A model generated the notes under the pieces. It was not told the DNA's origin, did not search any database, and was given only the letters and a program-made list of their open reading frames with translations. This document shows positions 12,112 through 23,542 of a stretch of 64,000 bases of DNA, piece after piece. Position numbers and translations under genes: made by a program. Position 1 is the first letter of the stretch; each line of letters opens with the position of its first letter. This DNA comes from Bombyx mori (lineage: Eukaryota; Arthropoda; Insecta; Lepidoptera; Bombycidae). The stretch spans positions 13,811,501 through 13,875,500 of the forward strand of contig NC_085131.1 of the NCBI RefSeq assembly GCF_030269925.1. The letters run 5' to 3'.

Positions 12112-12795
12112 AATCATTTATTCGCCAAGCATAGTGAAAATGAGTTATTACATAAAGTTAAAAGCAGCGTGTATGCTTTGTCATTATTTGACATGCGAAT
12201 TTTAGTGCAGTGCAAGATAGTATAATATTATATAATTTACCATTCATTCATCCATAATTCAACCAATAATTAAACTGGTAAAATACCTATATTTTAAGGA
12301 AAACATGCGCTATAAGATCTTGAAAGACTTCCAAGATGGAGGATGAAGGAATGAAGGATGAAGGAATCGTATTAAATTGTAATATATTTTGAGGTGAGAA
12401 ACCTACCTGAGGTTCCATTTATTTTGAGCAGGCAGGTTCCATTACTCTGCCGCTTTCTGCCGCGAAGCCTAAATTCGGTACTATAGTAGTAGTACTAGTA
12501 TGAACGCCGAGATGGAATGCAAATGAACTTCGACCATGGCAGGTAGGCACAATAACTCTATGTATGTACCCCTATGGCTACTTAACAGCATGCACGATGT
12601 AAGTTTGTCTCTCTACTCTTAAAAAGCAAAAGGATCTTTCCACCTACCCGTTGCCTGAAGAAGAACCCTGTCTTGTAATGCCACATTTAATTTCACACAG
12701 CAATAGAATCAAATGAAACAGATTACTAAATGAAATTAAAATCAAACGCCCATACCATAAAACTACTATTTTAAAAAAAAAAGATAATTCTATAG

Positions 12796-13065
12796 TCTAT
12801 ACTATTAATATTATAAAGAGGAAAGATTTGTTTGTTTGTTTGTTTCGAATAGGCTCCGAAACTACTGGACCGATTTGAAAAATTCTTTTTCCATTAGAAG
12901 CCGACATTGTCCCTGATGAACATAGGCTACTTTTTTAATTATTTTTTTTAATATTTTTTTTTTTTTTTCATGTGTGTTTTGTTCCTTTTTGTTTTGTTTT
13001 TTGTTTTTTTTTGTTTTTTTTTGTTTTGTTCATGTTTCCGAAGCGAAACGAGGGCGGGTCGCTAG
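12796..13065 (+). mobile_element. Helitron-like non-autonomous element
   Basis: It begins TCTATACTATTAATATTATA and contains the CTACTGGACCGATTTGAAA block. A T-rich TTTTGTTTTG region follows. It ends AGGGCGGGTCGCTAG next to T. Features match the TC...CTRR ends of Helitrons. Confidence 0.7.
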
Positions 13066-13276
13066 TTCATTTATAACTACAAAAAATAATTATTTGTGAT
13101 GTCTTTTATTTGAAGAAAAAAGAAATTAACTAATTCCAAAGAAAATATTTAGATTTAGAAAACAAAGCACGTCTTTTATTATCTAATCTATCTATAATAA
13201 GCAATTACAAAAAAAAAAGTGAGTGAAGTTGTGTGATTTGTTTTATTTTGTTTATTTAGTGTTTCTTCGGGTTTAA

Positions 13277-13718
13277 GTCGTCGTGGCCTAAAGGATAAGA
13301 CGTCCGGTGCATTCGTTGTTGCGATGCACCGGTGGTCGAATCCCGCAGGCGGGTACCAATTTTTCGAATGAAATACGTACTTAACAAATGTTCACGATTG
13401 ACTTCCACGGTGAAGGAATAACATCGTGTAATAAAAATCAAACCCGCAAAATTATAATTTGCGTAATCACTGGTGGTAGGACCTATTGTGAGTCCGCACG
13501 GGTAGGTACCACCGCCCTGCCTATTTCTGCCGTGAAGCAATAATGCGTTTCGGTTTGAAGGGTGGGGTAGCCGTTGTAACTATACTGAGACCTTAGAACT
13601 TATATCTCAAGGTGGGTGGCGCATTTACGTTGTAGATGTCTATGGGCTCCAGTAACCACTTAACACCAGGTGGGCTGTGAGCTCGTCCACACATCAAAGC
13701 AATAAAAAAAAAAAAAAA
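13277..13718 (+). mobile_element. Bm1-like SINE, full length with tRNA-Arg-like head
   Basis: The head reads GTCGTCGTGGCCTAAAGGAT, followed by a hairpin CCGGTGCAT...ATGCACCGG whose loop is shorter than in other copies, and a B-box-like GGTCGAATCCC. The linker and body (from ACTGGTGGTAGGACC near 13469) follow and end in AATAAAAAAAAAAAAAA. The long A-tail and intact landmarks suggest a fairly young copy. Confidence 0.92.
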
Positions 13719-14277
13719 TGTGTAATAATGGTGGTTTATTAACTTTTTAATATCTGTGAAAGTGCACAAATGTGGGAAAATGAAACAAAGCCGCTGGACG
13801 TAACTTCTCGGGATCCTCCAAAAAGTCCATTGAATTAATCTTAGTAAATGACCACCATTTTACTGAGATTATATTTCATCCCATTTCATTTCATTTAATT
13901 TCATCCCAATTGATTAATATCTCAAATTAATCATCTTCATTTAATTTCGCTCCATAACATCATTTTTCATAACAAAATGAATATAAATTAAAATAAGACA
14001 TGACTTAAAGGTCTTAGTTACCAGGTCATAAAATCCCTTAAAAAAACAAAAAAAAAGGCAATTGAGACCAGAGGAGTCATTATTAAATTACTATTTTTAT
14101 TCGCCTATTTATTTTTACCGACCGACAACTTTTAGTCGTCATCACACTCGGATTTTTAACATTTAATTTCAATAGTAGACAACAACATTGGATATCTTAG
14201 TGGTTAGTATGGTACCTATGAGTGAATCACAATATTGGATAGGCCCTCGTACCAAATGACCCCAGTACAAAAGTAGG
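13719..14277. other. AT-rich stretch with degenerate CATTT repeats
   Basis: ATTTCATTTCATTTAATTTC runs near 13865-13895 look like an old simple repeat or LINE tail. Nothing else is recognised. Confidence 0.4.
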
Positions 14278-14326
14278 TGTGCGGCGGCATTTACGTTGTA
14301 GATGTCTATGGGCTCCGGTGACCACT
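14278..14326 (+). mobile_element. Tiny Bm1-like SINE body fragment
   Basis: Only the GGCATTTACGTTGTAGATG and CTATGGGCTCCGGTGACCAC part of the body is left. Confidence 0.65.
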
Positions 14327-14917
14327 AAAAAAGACCACTAAGCAACAAAAAAGTAAAAATGATAAAAAACATTAAATTCAATTATCACTTAACCCAAGCA
14401 ACTGTTTACCCTTTACTTTTGTATTTTACAATTGTACACAATGACATTAAACATTGTAACTATATTTCCTTCCGAGCACAATTAAATTCCGAACTTAACA
14501 ATAGATACAGGGTCTGGTACACGCTGACCCTTCAAATTGCTCAATATAGTCGGAAGTGTGCGTATTAAGCGTTAGTAGTTTTAATTATATTATGTTGTAT
14601 GTATACAAAAATAAATATACAATCCTGTCCACTACATAAAAATTACTTCAGTGTTTTTCGTATTTCTTTACTGGGCCACATGTGGTCATTTTCTGGTTGT
14701 TATTTGGCCAAAGTCAAAATTCGTCTTCCGTAGTAAAAATTTTATTGGTAAATTAAAAAAAAAACGTTTATAATTCAATTAATAAATGATTGAATTACAA
14801 AATATATTAGTAGGAGTGCAAACAACAATTAACCCACATCAAAAGGTCTGTTTGCTTAAATTTTAGTAAACTTACTTATTGTCAGAAGCAATTTATCTTA
14901 GCTCCCTTTATAAGTTA

Positions 14918-15204
14918 ATAGCTGACCCGGCAGACATCGTAGTGCCTCAATCGATAAATATAAGACCTAAACTTTTGTATAAAATAAACTTAAAACAAAC
15001 AAAAGAAACCCGTCCGCCGGGGGACACATCAAAAGAAAACAAAATTGTTATTTTTATTTAATTCCGAGAATTCTCATATTTATCTACCTTTCAAACCTTT
15101 TCTGGACTCCCACAAATAATTCAAGACCAAAATTAGCCAAATCGGTTCAGCCGTTCTCGAGTTTTAGCGAGACTAACGAACAGCAATTCATTTTTATATA
15201 TAGA
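14918..15204 (-). mobile_element. Helitron-like non-autonomous element
   Basis: The reverse complement starts TCTATATATAAAAATGAATT and carries GTTAGTCTCGCTAAAACTCG. It ends with CGGGTCAGCTAT, one base away from the expected CTAG. It is a clear relative of the plus-strand copy at 26583-26869 and shares the GACGG..GGGGGACAC block. Confidence 0.75.
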
Positions 15205-15591
15205 GATATAAGTTATAACCATGGAATTAGTGGTGATCGTTTTCCAGCTTTATACATATCCGACACAATAAGTATCAAGAAAAAAGAACACTGCTTTTTT
15301 TGTCTCCTTTAACATATTAAAAAAAATCTATCCAACAGCCAATACGTAACAACAGTGCTATACATCAACCGAGGATCTTGCACGCTTGTCACGATCTTCC
15401 CCGTAACTTAAGGGTCGTATCAGCATGTTCTGAAGGAAGTTGGCACCCATACCACCTTCGAAACTAAGACATGGCTCTAATCGATTATTACATGTTACCC
15501 GACAGATTTTAATGTTGTATATTTTACATGCAGGGTAAATCCTTTGTAAAATATATATGATCGTTATATTCAGAATTAGTATAAGTAGAAA

Positions 15592-15815
15592 TCATTCTCC
15601 TGCCCTTCTCCCAGTCACCTGGGGTCGACACAACATGACTGTTTTCTCCTTCCATACTCCTCTATCATACACCATTTCTTCGTTTACTCCCCTCTTACCC
15701 ATATCGTCTTTCACGCAATCCACCCATTTCTTCTTAGGTTTACCTCTTCCTCTATATACTTCCACATTCATAGTTAACACTCTGTTTCACCAACCTCATT
15801 TTCATCTCGTCTCAT
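15592..15815 (-). pseudogene. RTE-type LINE C-terminal ORF fragment
   Basis: The minus strand reads LTMNVEVYRGRGKPKKKW, then VDCVKDDMGKRGV and CRPQVTGRRAGE. This is the last ~60 residues of the RTE-type protein also seen at 10205 and 61197. The open frame ends near the normal stop; the upstream part is absent. Confidence 0.85.
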
Positions 15816-16489
15816 CACAATAAGTAGGAAAAATGTTTCATTTAATTTTTTTCTTGAACAGAAACAAGTCGATTGAACAAACTAATGTAGTTTTTACAAA
15901 CAAAATTTTTACTAGTATTTCCACTTCGTTTAGAAAAACTTACAAGAAAATCTAAAAGTATTAAGAAACTTTTATTTTTTCTACCTTGTCTGGTACCCTA
16001 GTGGGCTATGCCACCGTTACCGGGCGAGATCATAGACAAAAATATATCATGTCACTGCATTATGTCTTCGCAAAACCGCTTGTAATTAAAGGCTATAATG
16101 TAATATGGTAACGAAAACATTAATCAAATGTTGACTCAAAATACACGAGTTAAACTGCTGTAAGTCAATTATCTTCCTCACATCAGGACATGCTTCTGAA
16201 TTGTTACTTGTTGGAATTATGGTATTAAAGTTTCAGGAACACTGAAATACCGTTTCATGATAAGCTTTACTAAGTGAGGGGTAACTAGGTAATTGAAGCA
16301 ATCGAGTCATGATCGTAACGAAGAGAAATTATTTCTAAGGACACTAAACTACACAGCAAAGGTCCTTCTAAACGAATTATACGAACTGCTGCAGGACCTG
16401 ACCTTGTTTTTGTTGGTCAAAGGTCTTTTCAGCATAGATTACGTACAGAATAGATGCGATATTAATGGGTAAATGTGTGCAACTTGGTG
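15816..16489. other. AT-rich stretch with no recognised feature
   Basis: There is no open frame or recurrent repeat. Confidence 0.4.
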
Positions 16490-16576
16490 CGGGAATTCGC
16501 TAGATCCAGACAGCGTTGGACCCGTCGCTTTAGCGTGGGCTGGGGAAGGCCTATTCCCAGCAATGGACTGAAAAGT
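16490..16576 (+). mobile_element. Possible LINE 3' end fragment
   Basis: CGTTGGACCCGTCGCTTTAG, then GGGGAAGGCCTATTCCCAGC and AATGGACTG resemble the terminal segment of RTE-like LINEs in Lepidoptera (from memory). It is short and diverged. Confidence 0.4.
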
Positions 16577-17542
16577 ATATAGATAAATATTCAACTTTGT
16601 GGAATTATTGTTAGTCTGGAAATTTAACTAAAGACGAAGCTATGGGATTTGTGATCAACGTGACAGAAAACAAGTATAATCGTACTGTGATCTCCTACTC
16701 TATGTGACTCTTAGATGGGAGTCTCCGACCCTCTTACATGAGAAATACTCTAAAAAATTGTTTAGTATGATGTCTTTATCCACCCACAACTGAAGCGGAA
16801 TCCATCCTTGAACCATTGTTGACATTCGGCTATAGATTGGAACCTCCTCCTATTTTTAAACGTCATACAATGTCCTTGTTCAAATAGAACCCTCTTTTCT
16901 TTTCCTTTTCGCTTAACTACGAAGTTAGCCGCGAACCAACGAGTTAGGTAAGACATTCTGGTGATAAACTGATGCCGTGTTACGTAAATATTATAGGAAA
17001 TAGCGATCGAAAATTGTACCTCAAAATCTATTAACGTATTGTGCTCTACACGTAACTTTCTTTCGAGAGTTTACGTTTCTTAAGTCAATTCTACAATACT
17101 AGAGCAAAAGTACGTATCTGCTAGGCCTCTCTCTTGTTGCCATGGACGCTCTACACAAATTAATCTAGGTAGAACCAACCTCGATTACGCATTCTGTCCT
17201 AAAACTAAGTATTTGATTAACAACCGTTCCAAGTTTTATACGATCTGTCTCGTGCACGAAAGGGTCAGATAATTTAATTCCACCATACAAACATACATTG
17301 TTGCCTATTATAATGCGAGCCGTAATTCAATCGTATCGAGAATTCGTTAAGACCGAGAACTAGGTATTGAAAACTAAAGCCACGTGAATAAAGTGTTTAA
17401 GAAATTAGGTATCATTCGATTAAATTTTGAACACAATCACTTCTGATTTATTATAAGATCTGTAATTTTATTCGTTTTAAGATGTGTTCTGGTTTTTTTT
17501 TTATGAAATAACCACTGATCTTGGAAGTTTACTTGGAAGATT
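16577..17542. other. AT-rich stretch with no recognised feature
   Basis: A 64-codon minus frame at 16762-16956 has no resemblance I can name. Confidence 0.4.
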
Positions 17543-17784
17543 ACTGGTGGTAGGACCTCTTGTGAGTCCGCAACCACCCCGCCTATTTCTGCCGTGAAGC
17601 AGTAATGCCTTTCGGTTTGAAGGGTGGGGCAGCCGTTGTAACTATACTTGAGACCTTAGAACTTATATCTCAAGGTCAGTGGCGCATTTACGTCGTAGAT
17701 GTCTATGGTCTCCAGTAACCACTTAACACCAGGTGTGCTATGAGTTCGTTCACCCATCAAAGCAATAAAGAATAAAGAAAAAAA
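17543..17784 (+). mobile_element. Bm1-like SINE body, headless
   Basis: It begins at ACTGGTGGTAGGACCTC, has a small deletion after GAGTCCGCA, and ends in AATAAAGAATAAAGAAAAAA. It lies directly against the RTE relic that follows. Confidence 0.9.
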
Positions 17785-17789
17785 CATAG

Positions 17790-18112
17790 GCCTCACCCAA
17801 GTCTCGCCACAAAGACCGGTCCTGCGCTGTCTGCATCCAGTGGATCCGTGAACCTCAATAGGTCGTCGGTTCATCTTATGGGAGGTCTACCCACGCTACG
17901 TCTTCCGGTACGCGGTCGCCACTCAAGAATCTTCTGGTCCCAACGGCCATCCGTTCTTCGAGCAATGTGCTCTGCCCACTGCCACTTGTACTTCGCAATT
18001 CTTTGGGCTATGTCGGATACCATGGTTTTCCTGCGAATCTCCTCATTTCTGATTTGATCTCGTAGAGAAACTCTGAGCATAGGTCTCTTAATTGCACTTT
18101 GGGTGACCTTGA
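17790..18112 (-). pseudogene. RTE-type LINE ORF C-terminal relic (second RTE group)
   Basis: The minus frame (18080 to 17871) reads SLRDQIRNEEIRRKT, then QRIAKYKWQWAEHIARR and GRRSVGRPP. These are hallmark motifs near the C terminus of insect RTE-like endonuclease/reverse transcriptases. A frameshift separates the last remnant, AQDRSLWRDLGEAYV-like, near 17790-17850. The reverse-transcriptase core is missing, so this is a dead 5'-truncated copy. Motifs differ from the RTE group at 10205. Confidence 0.85.
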
Positions 18113-18490
18113 GCTTTCACATAAGGCTCATTGTGAAATAAATAATTTAAAATATAATAAATTTATATGCATAAGTTTTGTTTTATATAAATTCCTCATT
18201 CTGTAGTTTCAAGGTGCGTAGAAGAAAATATTATAATTTTACAAATATAATTTCACCTAAAATTATTTTTCCATTAAGTTCTGTTTTGCCTTCTTGGGTA
18301 GCGTACAGCTTACTCAAAAACGCCTACGAATATAGTTCACTGAAAATGTATAGTGTCAGTTAATAACGAGACCTAAATTAGAACTCAATTTAGATTTATT
18401 CTAGACGAATGCGCATCACTACGGCTTTACAAGAATTTACAAACTAATAGATTTATCTCTATAGAGTAGTTTAGTAGCAGAGTTTTGATT

Positions 18491-18626
18491 TTTTTTCCTA
18501 CCTAAGCTGATAGCCTTGAGAGGCTATTTTAGCGGAACCTTAACTAGTAGGTAAGCTCACGGGGCTCAAACCTGACGACGTTGCTAACACGAACCCAGCA
18601 AGAGCCGTGCTTCGCAGAATCTACCA
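18491..18626 (-). mobile_element. Second SINE family, 3' part
   Basis: Reversed landmarks TTCCTACCTAAGCTGATAGC, then GGTAAGCTCACGGGGCTC and CTTCGCAGAATCTACC match the plus copies at 24406 and 52582. The 5' part is absent. Confidence 0.75.
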
Positions 18627-18934
18627 GTTGTTGACCGTCGCATCAACTGCCACCAGAGTAGAGTTTATTTCATGTGAAGCCAAAGACCAGGTGCAAGACA
18701 GGGTCAAGTGGAGTACACTTGTGAGGGCTCTATATACCAGCCGGGTACCCTAGGAGTACAACAATGACAACATGTGAAGCCACTACGTCCATCCACTGTT
18801 CACTTCAAGAGATCATTTCCGGCTCAGCAAGAACTTTCTCCCACGGTTTTTCTCCAGCTCTACACACGCTTCTTTCAAGAGACTTTTTACAAAAATCTTT
18901 CGTTATTTAAATCTTAAAACACTCCCAGCATTTA

Positions 18935-19360
18935 TCTATATATTAATACGTGAAGCAAAAACTTTGTATCCCTTTTTACGTAAATTGCGCGGACGGAGGA
19001 GTATGAAATTTTCCACACTTTTAGAGAATATAGAGAAGAAGTGCACAATGCTAATATTTTTTTTAAATAATGCATAAAAGATACATTAAATCAATAAAGA
19101 AAACATTACATACACTACATACCATGTATTTGACACACACACGCATGCATACTATTTAATTTATTGTCAAACTTTTGTTATTGACATCTGTTGTCAAATT
19201 GAGAATAAATTAAATATTGTTTGTCTTTGTTAATATTTTTATAGTATAGTCTTGGCGAAATTTGTGGTTATAGAAGTATGAAATACAATCATAATAGTGT
19301 AAAAACTTACAATTCCAATTAATTATAGTCGAATTTCGACTACTGCGGCGGGACCTCTAG
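18935..19360 (+). mobile_element. Helitron-like non-autonomous element
   Basis: It starts TCTATATATTAATACGTG and ends GGCGGGACCTCTAG next to T. It has the ACGGAGGAGTATGAAATTTT block near 18993 and a non-coding centre. It belongs to a different Helitron-like family from the copies ending GGGTCAGCTAG. Confidence 0.6.
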
Positions 19361-20057
19361 TTTATAAGAAATTTCCCAATCTTGCTCATAATGCGATAAA
19401 TCTCTAGAACCACGTTGGGACTGATACATTAATTGTTGAGGTTACTAAACAATCTATTGAATATTTCAATTACAAAATTAATTGTAACTTAAAACGCTAG
19501 AATTAATTTAAACATTTTCATTACTGCTATTCCAGAAAGCCTCAAAGCGTTTTAATCATCCAAAATGGCGGGTGACTTTTGTAAATTGAATTAACAATGC
19601 AAGAAAATTGAGATATTGCCCGATATGAAAACTCTAGATGCCAGAATTTAAATGGAAAATAAATTGAAATTATATTAAAGGTTCTATGTGTTTACATTAA
19701 GTTACTTCATTTTATAGCACTGGTGTTGTTAACTATGTTATTTATACCCAGCCATATTTTCAATATTGAAATCGTGTACCTATTTGATTTAAATGGTTTT
19801 TATTCTACTACTAACTGTTAGGGAACTGTAATTTTTGCATTAACCGGGCGTCTATGGCTCAATTAGTGTTAAGCGGTCAAGAAAGCCCATAGACACTGCA
19901 AACAGCATGAATAAACATTGAGATTTGTGGTGAAAGACTCAGTTATTGTGAAATCACTATGGCTCCTTCAAAAAAATCATTGTTTTATGCTAAAAATATC
20001 CAAGGACTGAGGGGTTGTTTAATGCCCTTGTGGACGAGGATGAGTATAAAGCTCACC
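19361..20057. other. AT-rich stretch with no recognised feature
   Basis: No frame or shared repeat was seen. Confidence 0.4.
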
Positions 20058-20481
20058 TTTTTTTTATTGCTAAGATGGGTGGATGAGCTCATAGCCCACC
20101 TGATGTTAAGTGGTTACTGGAGCCCATAGACATCTACAACGTAAATGCGCCACCCACCTTGAGATATAAGTTCTAAAGGTCTCAGTATAGTTACAACGGC
20201 TATCCCACCCTTCAAACCGAAACGCATTACTGCTTCAAGGCAGAAATAAGTGGGGTGGTGGTACACCTACCCATGCGGACTCAGAAGAGGTCCAGTAATT
20301 ACGCAAATTATAATTTTGCAGGTTTGATTTTTATTACACGATGTTATTCCTTCATCGTGGAAATCAATCGTGAACATTTGTTCAGTACGTATTTCATTAG
20401 AAAAATTGGTACCCGCCTGCGGGATTCGAACACCGGTGCATCGCTCAGCACGAATGCACCAAAGGTTTAGGCCACGACAAC
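20058..20481 (-). mobile_element. Bm1-like SINE, full length
   Basis: The order is poly-T, reversed body, linker, and tRNA-like head ending GGCCACGACAA. The B-box-like part (GATTCGAACACCG reversed) and the hairpin are kept, with changes in the A-box. It abuts a LINE relic at 20486. Confidence 0.9.
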
Positions 20482-20485
20482 TTAT

Positions 20486-20748
20486 TGGACGTCAGCATTT
20501 CCAGTGGCAGAGACCGTAGAGTACTCTCGGCATGTCTCGTTTGCAGAAGGATAGGTCATAGCACTCACGAAGCACTGAGGAGGAAAGTTCATTCTAAAGC
20601 CGGATGATACTTGGCAGAACGAATCTCTGGAAGTGCACCGGATGACCACAATGGCTCTGGGCAGTAAGGACGAACTCTGCTCCAGTGGCGAGCGGTATAG
20701 TTGTGAAAATGAGATGATGGGATCACCTCAAACAATTCCTCGAAGCAT
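20486..20748 (-). pseudogene. CR1/jockey-group LINE 3' ORF relic
   Basis: The sequence follows, in the same order, 55060-55335 of the large minus-strand LINE: CTCGTTTGCAGAAGGATAGG, GTTCATTCTAAAGCCGGATG, and ACAATTCCTCGAAGCA. It corresponds to the last ~85 codons of the RT protein, with frameshifts. The A-tail is missing because the neighbouring SINE lies at that end. Confidence 0.75.
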
Positions 20749-20769
20749 TCACATTTTTATCATCATAAT

Positions 20770-21140
20770 AATATCATCATAGGCGATTGCATGCAGCAGA
20801 GATGCGAATGTTGCGATGGATGTGTGGAGTAACGAGAATGGATAGAATGGATGGAACGAATATGTTAGAGGAAGTCTGAAAGTGGCACCTGTAACAGAGA
20901 AGCTGAGAAGTGCACGTTTGGGATGGTATGGACATGTTATAAGATGAAATGAAAATGAGGTTGGTAAGAGAATGTTAACGATGAATGTGATATCTAAGAA
21001 GAAATGGATGGATTGTGTGAAAGACGATATGGGTAAGAGGGGAGTGAGCGAAGAAATGGTGTATGATAGAAGAGTATGGAAGGAGAAAACAAGTTGCGCC
21101 AACCCCAGGTGACTGGGAGAAAGGCAGGATAATGATGAAT
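20770..21140 (+). pseudogene. RTE-type LINE C-terminal ORF relic
   Basis: It reads AEMRMLRWMCGVTRMDRM, then loses frame. Fragments of the rest (GSLKVAPV and MDCVKDDMG equivalents) remain in other frames up to the GGTGACTGGGAGAAAGG end. The long minus frame of 202 codons across 20749-21357 is only its antisense shadow. Confidence 0.8.
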
Positions 21141-21251
21141 GAATAATATCATCATCGTGCAGCATACCTTGTGCAAGATGACGCAGCAGCTTATGCACAT
21201 CGTCATTACCAGGGACACAATCGTACCTACCACACAAAATTACGTAAAATC

Positions 21252-21414
21252 CTCCTCCTCGCGTCGTTTCCTCACTGCTGAGGGTCGTGACCATTATAAT
21301 TCGACATGATTTTACTCCTTGTAATGTCCCGCCAGCGCCTCCGATCATTGGCCGCATGAAGGGCGTCGTGGAATGGGATCTCGAGTGTAGTGCGGATTTG
21401 GTCGAACATAAAAA
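21252..21414 (-). mobile_element. Short LINE 3' end with AGG-type tail and 11-bp TSD
   Basis: On the minus strand the insert encodes a C terminus ending ANDRRRWRDITRSKI, then GHDPQQ and a stop, followed by an AGGAGGAGGA tail. It is flanked by TACGTAAAATC at 21241-21251 and again at 21415-21425. That perfect direct repeat marks target-primed insertion. Only 163 bp of the LINE were copied. Confidence 0.85.
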
Positions 21415-21425
21415 TACGTAAAATC

Positions 21426-21869
21426 ACCGGACCACAAATGTTTTTGTTGCAAGAAAATCCAACGGCTTTTCATTGTACCTCTATAAAATGCAAAACGTAG
21501 TCTCGTTTTAAATTATAATTAACCGACTGCGCGAACGAAATTATTCTTCGTCGATCTAAATACTGCTGTCCAACAAAGGAAAATATATTCCTTTTGTTTT
21601 ACTTTTTTTATTTTAATTGCTGTGTTCGTTAAATGATAATAAAAAAAACGATGCTGCGTTGATAAAATTGTTGTTAAGTTAAGAAAATTTGCGGTTCTAT
21701 TTATTTATTATTAAAAGTTTGTTTTTTTACACAATAGTTATTATTATAAAATTGAAATTCAACTTAAAAATGAAAAATAGTTTTTTTTACAATAAAATCA
21801 ATTCAAATTTATTAAGATTTATTTTCTATTTTTCAATGGGATTTTCTATTAAAGCGTATTTTTTTAGTT
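21426..21869. other. AT-rich stretch with no recognised feature
   Basis: It is T- and A-rich with an 88-codon chance frame at 21689-21955. Confidence 0.4.
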
Positions 21870-21976
21870 CCTCCAGAGCTATACACGAACCAGAAAAAAA
21901 ACTAATTCAGACTGAAAATCGAACCTGGATTGGATCTTACAGTCCAGGTCTCTAACTACTATACCAAAGAGACAAT
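21870..21976 (-). mobile_element. tRNA-derived SINE head (tRNA-Glu/Asp-like)
   Basis: The reverse complement reads TCTTTGGTATAGTAGTTAGA (A-box-like) and then CCAGGTTCGATTTTC (B-box-like). The anticodon-arm region around CCTGGACTGTAAG is present. The two acceptor-stem ends do not pair, so this is not a functional tRNA gene. It is better explained as the head of a SINE unlike the Bm1-like family. The 3' extent is unclear. Confidence 0.5.
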
Positions 21977-22181
21977 AAAACCGTGATATGTGATTTTTGT
22001 ACATTGCAGCTCAGGCTCCCTTTGTTTCCTTCTGTTTGCTTAGAGATAGTTCTGATTTATCTTATCAGATACTACTCTGATAAGATGATACAGAAATGCG
22101 AATTTCGCATGATAATTAAATTCATGTTTTGCCCAATCAAATCTAGCCCATTTTATTTTACTAAAAACCTACCCATTCAAA

Positions 22182-22339
22182 CTGGTGTTAAGTGGTTACT
22201 GGAGCCCATAGACGTCTACAACGTAAATGCGCCACCCACCTTGAGATATAAGTTCTAAGGTCTCAAGATAGTTACAACGGCTGCCCTACCCTTCAAACCG
22301 AAACGCATTACTGCTTCACGGCAGAAACAGGTAGGGTGG
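22182..22339 (-). mobile_element. Bm1-like SINE, 3' half of a copy split by a LINE
   Basis: The reversed body runs from CTGGTGTTAAGTGG to the GGTAGGGTGG segment. There it is interrupted by the LINE at 22340. The remaining head-side half resumes at 23671, in register, after the insert. Confidence 0.9.
22335..22339. repeat. Target-site duplication, left copy (GGTGG)
   Basis: GGTGG here is repeated directly after the LINE tail at 23671-23675. An uninterrupted SINE has AGGGTGGTGGTACC at this place, so the duplicated bases are explained by insertion. The SINE's own GGTGGTGG makes the exact length ambiguous by a few bases. Confidence 0.7.
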
Positions 22340-23370
22340 AACTTATTACTTCCTATTTATCAGGACGGATACAAACAGTAGACGTGAAAGGTAATAGATC
22401 TTCAGGTACCTTGTTGAAAATGGGTGTACCTCAGGGTTCCATTTTGGGTCCTTTTTTATTTCTAATATATATAAACGATTTACCTAGTTTTATTGAGTCC
22501 CGACACGAGGTCGTATTATTCGCAGATGATACATCTTTATTATTTAAAATTAAACGACAATTACAAGTCTATGACGAAGTGAATGATGCGATTTCGTGTG
22601 TGGTTCATTGGTTCCGTATCAATAACCTATTATTGAATAGTAAGAAAATTACATGTATTAAATTTACTTTAAAATGTATTAAACCATCTTTAAATGTGAG
22701 ACAAGTGGATAGTGATGTAATTGTTTCTGAGGAATCATTGGAGCTTGTTGAGTCAACCGTATTTCTTGGTATAACAGTGGACTCCAAACTGCAATGGGGA
22801 CCTCATATTCATAAATTGGCGAGTAAGCTCAGCTCTGCAGCATACGCAGTAAAAAAAATTAGAATGTTAACAAACGCGGACACGGCTCGTTTAGTTTACT
22901 TTAGTTACTTCCACAGTGTCATGTCCTATGGCATTTTGCTATGGGGCAATGCGGCCGATGTAGAAACGATATTTATTCTGCAGAAAAGAGCTATACGCGC
23001 TATTTATAACATGCACTCAAGGGAATCCCTGAGGGAGAAATTTAAAGAAATTAAAGTTCTCACTATGCCATCCCAGTACATTTTTGAAAATTTGATGTAT
23101 GTTCGTAAACATATTGAGGAGTTTCCTAAAAAGTCGGACATACATAATAGAAATACTAGGAACAAACACAAGCTTGTTGTGCCGATGAGTAGGTTACATA
23201 AGATACGAAATTCATTCGGGTGTTTGTCTGTGCGCCTGTACAACAAAATCCCACAAGATGTTCAGAACCTACATATACATAGGTTTAAGAAAACTGTTAA
23301 AGAACATCTGTGCAATAAAGCTTACTATAAAGTCAATGATTATCTAGAAGATTGCACAAAGTGGGAATGA
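22339..23370 (+). CDS. Non-LTR reverse transcriptase, C-terminal part (5'-truncated)
   Basis: The open frame enters from the insertion point with no genuine start codon; its first codons lie at the SINE/LINE junction. Near the N terminus of the fragment are RT motif GVPQGSILGPFLF (about residue 30) and the catalytic FADDT (about residue 62, metal-binding aspartates). The thumb and the jockey/CR1-type C-terminal region follow, containing FLGITVDSKLQWGPHI and RAIRAIYNM, and ending KVNDYLEDCTKWE before TGA at 23368. The fingers domain and the upstream endonuclease are absent, so this copy cannot mobilise itself. Its frame has no stop over 344 codons, which suggests recent insertion. Clade assignment to jockey/CR1 group is from motif style only. 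Confidence 0.9.
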   Translation, partial: ELITSYLSGRIQTVDVKGNRSSGTLLKMGVPQGSILGPFLFLIYINDLPSFIESRHEVVLFADDTSLLFKIKRQLQVYDEVNDAISCVVHWFRINNLLLNSKKITCIKFTLKCIKPSLNVRQVDSDVIVSEESLELVESTVFLGITVDSKLQWGPHIHKLASKLSSAAYAVKKIRMLTNADTARLVYFSYFHSVMSYGILLWGNAADVETIFILQKRAIRAIYNMHSRESLREKFKEIKVLTMPSQYIFENLMYVRKHIEEFPKKSDIHNRNTRNKHKLVVPMSRLHKIRNSFGCLSVRLYNKIPQDVQNLHIHRFKKTVKEHLCNKAYYKVNDYLEDCTKWE

Positions 23371-23456
23371 GTTGCTCGCTCCGGGCATTTCAATATTGTA
23401 GTAATTGTTACGTTATAATACTCATTGTAAAAAACTCATATTTAAAAAAAAATGTA

Positions 23457-23542
<86 letters not shown>

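Noticed and set aside
20749..21357. 202-codon minus-strand frame
   Set aside because: It runs antisense across the RTE relic (20770-21140) and the short LINE tail; the peptide is low-quality and has no domain. It is a shadow.
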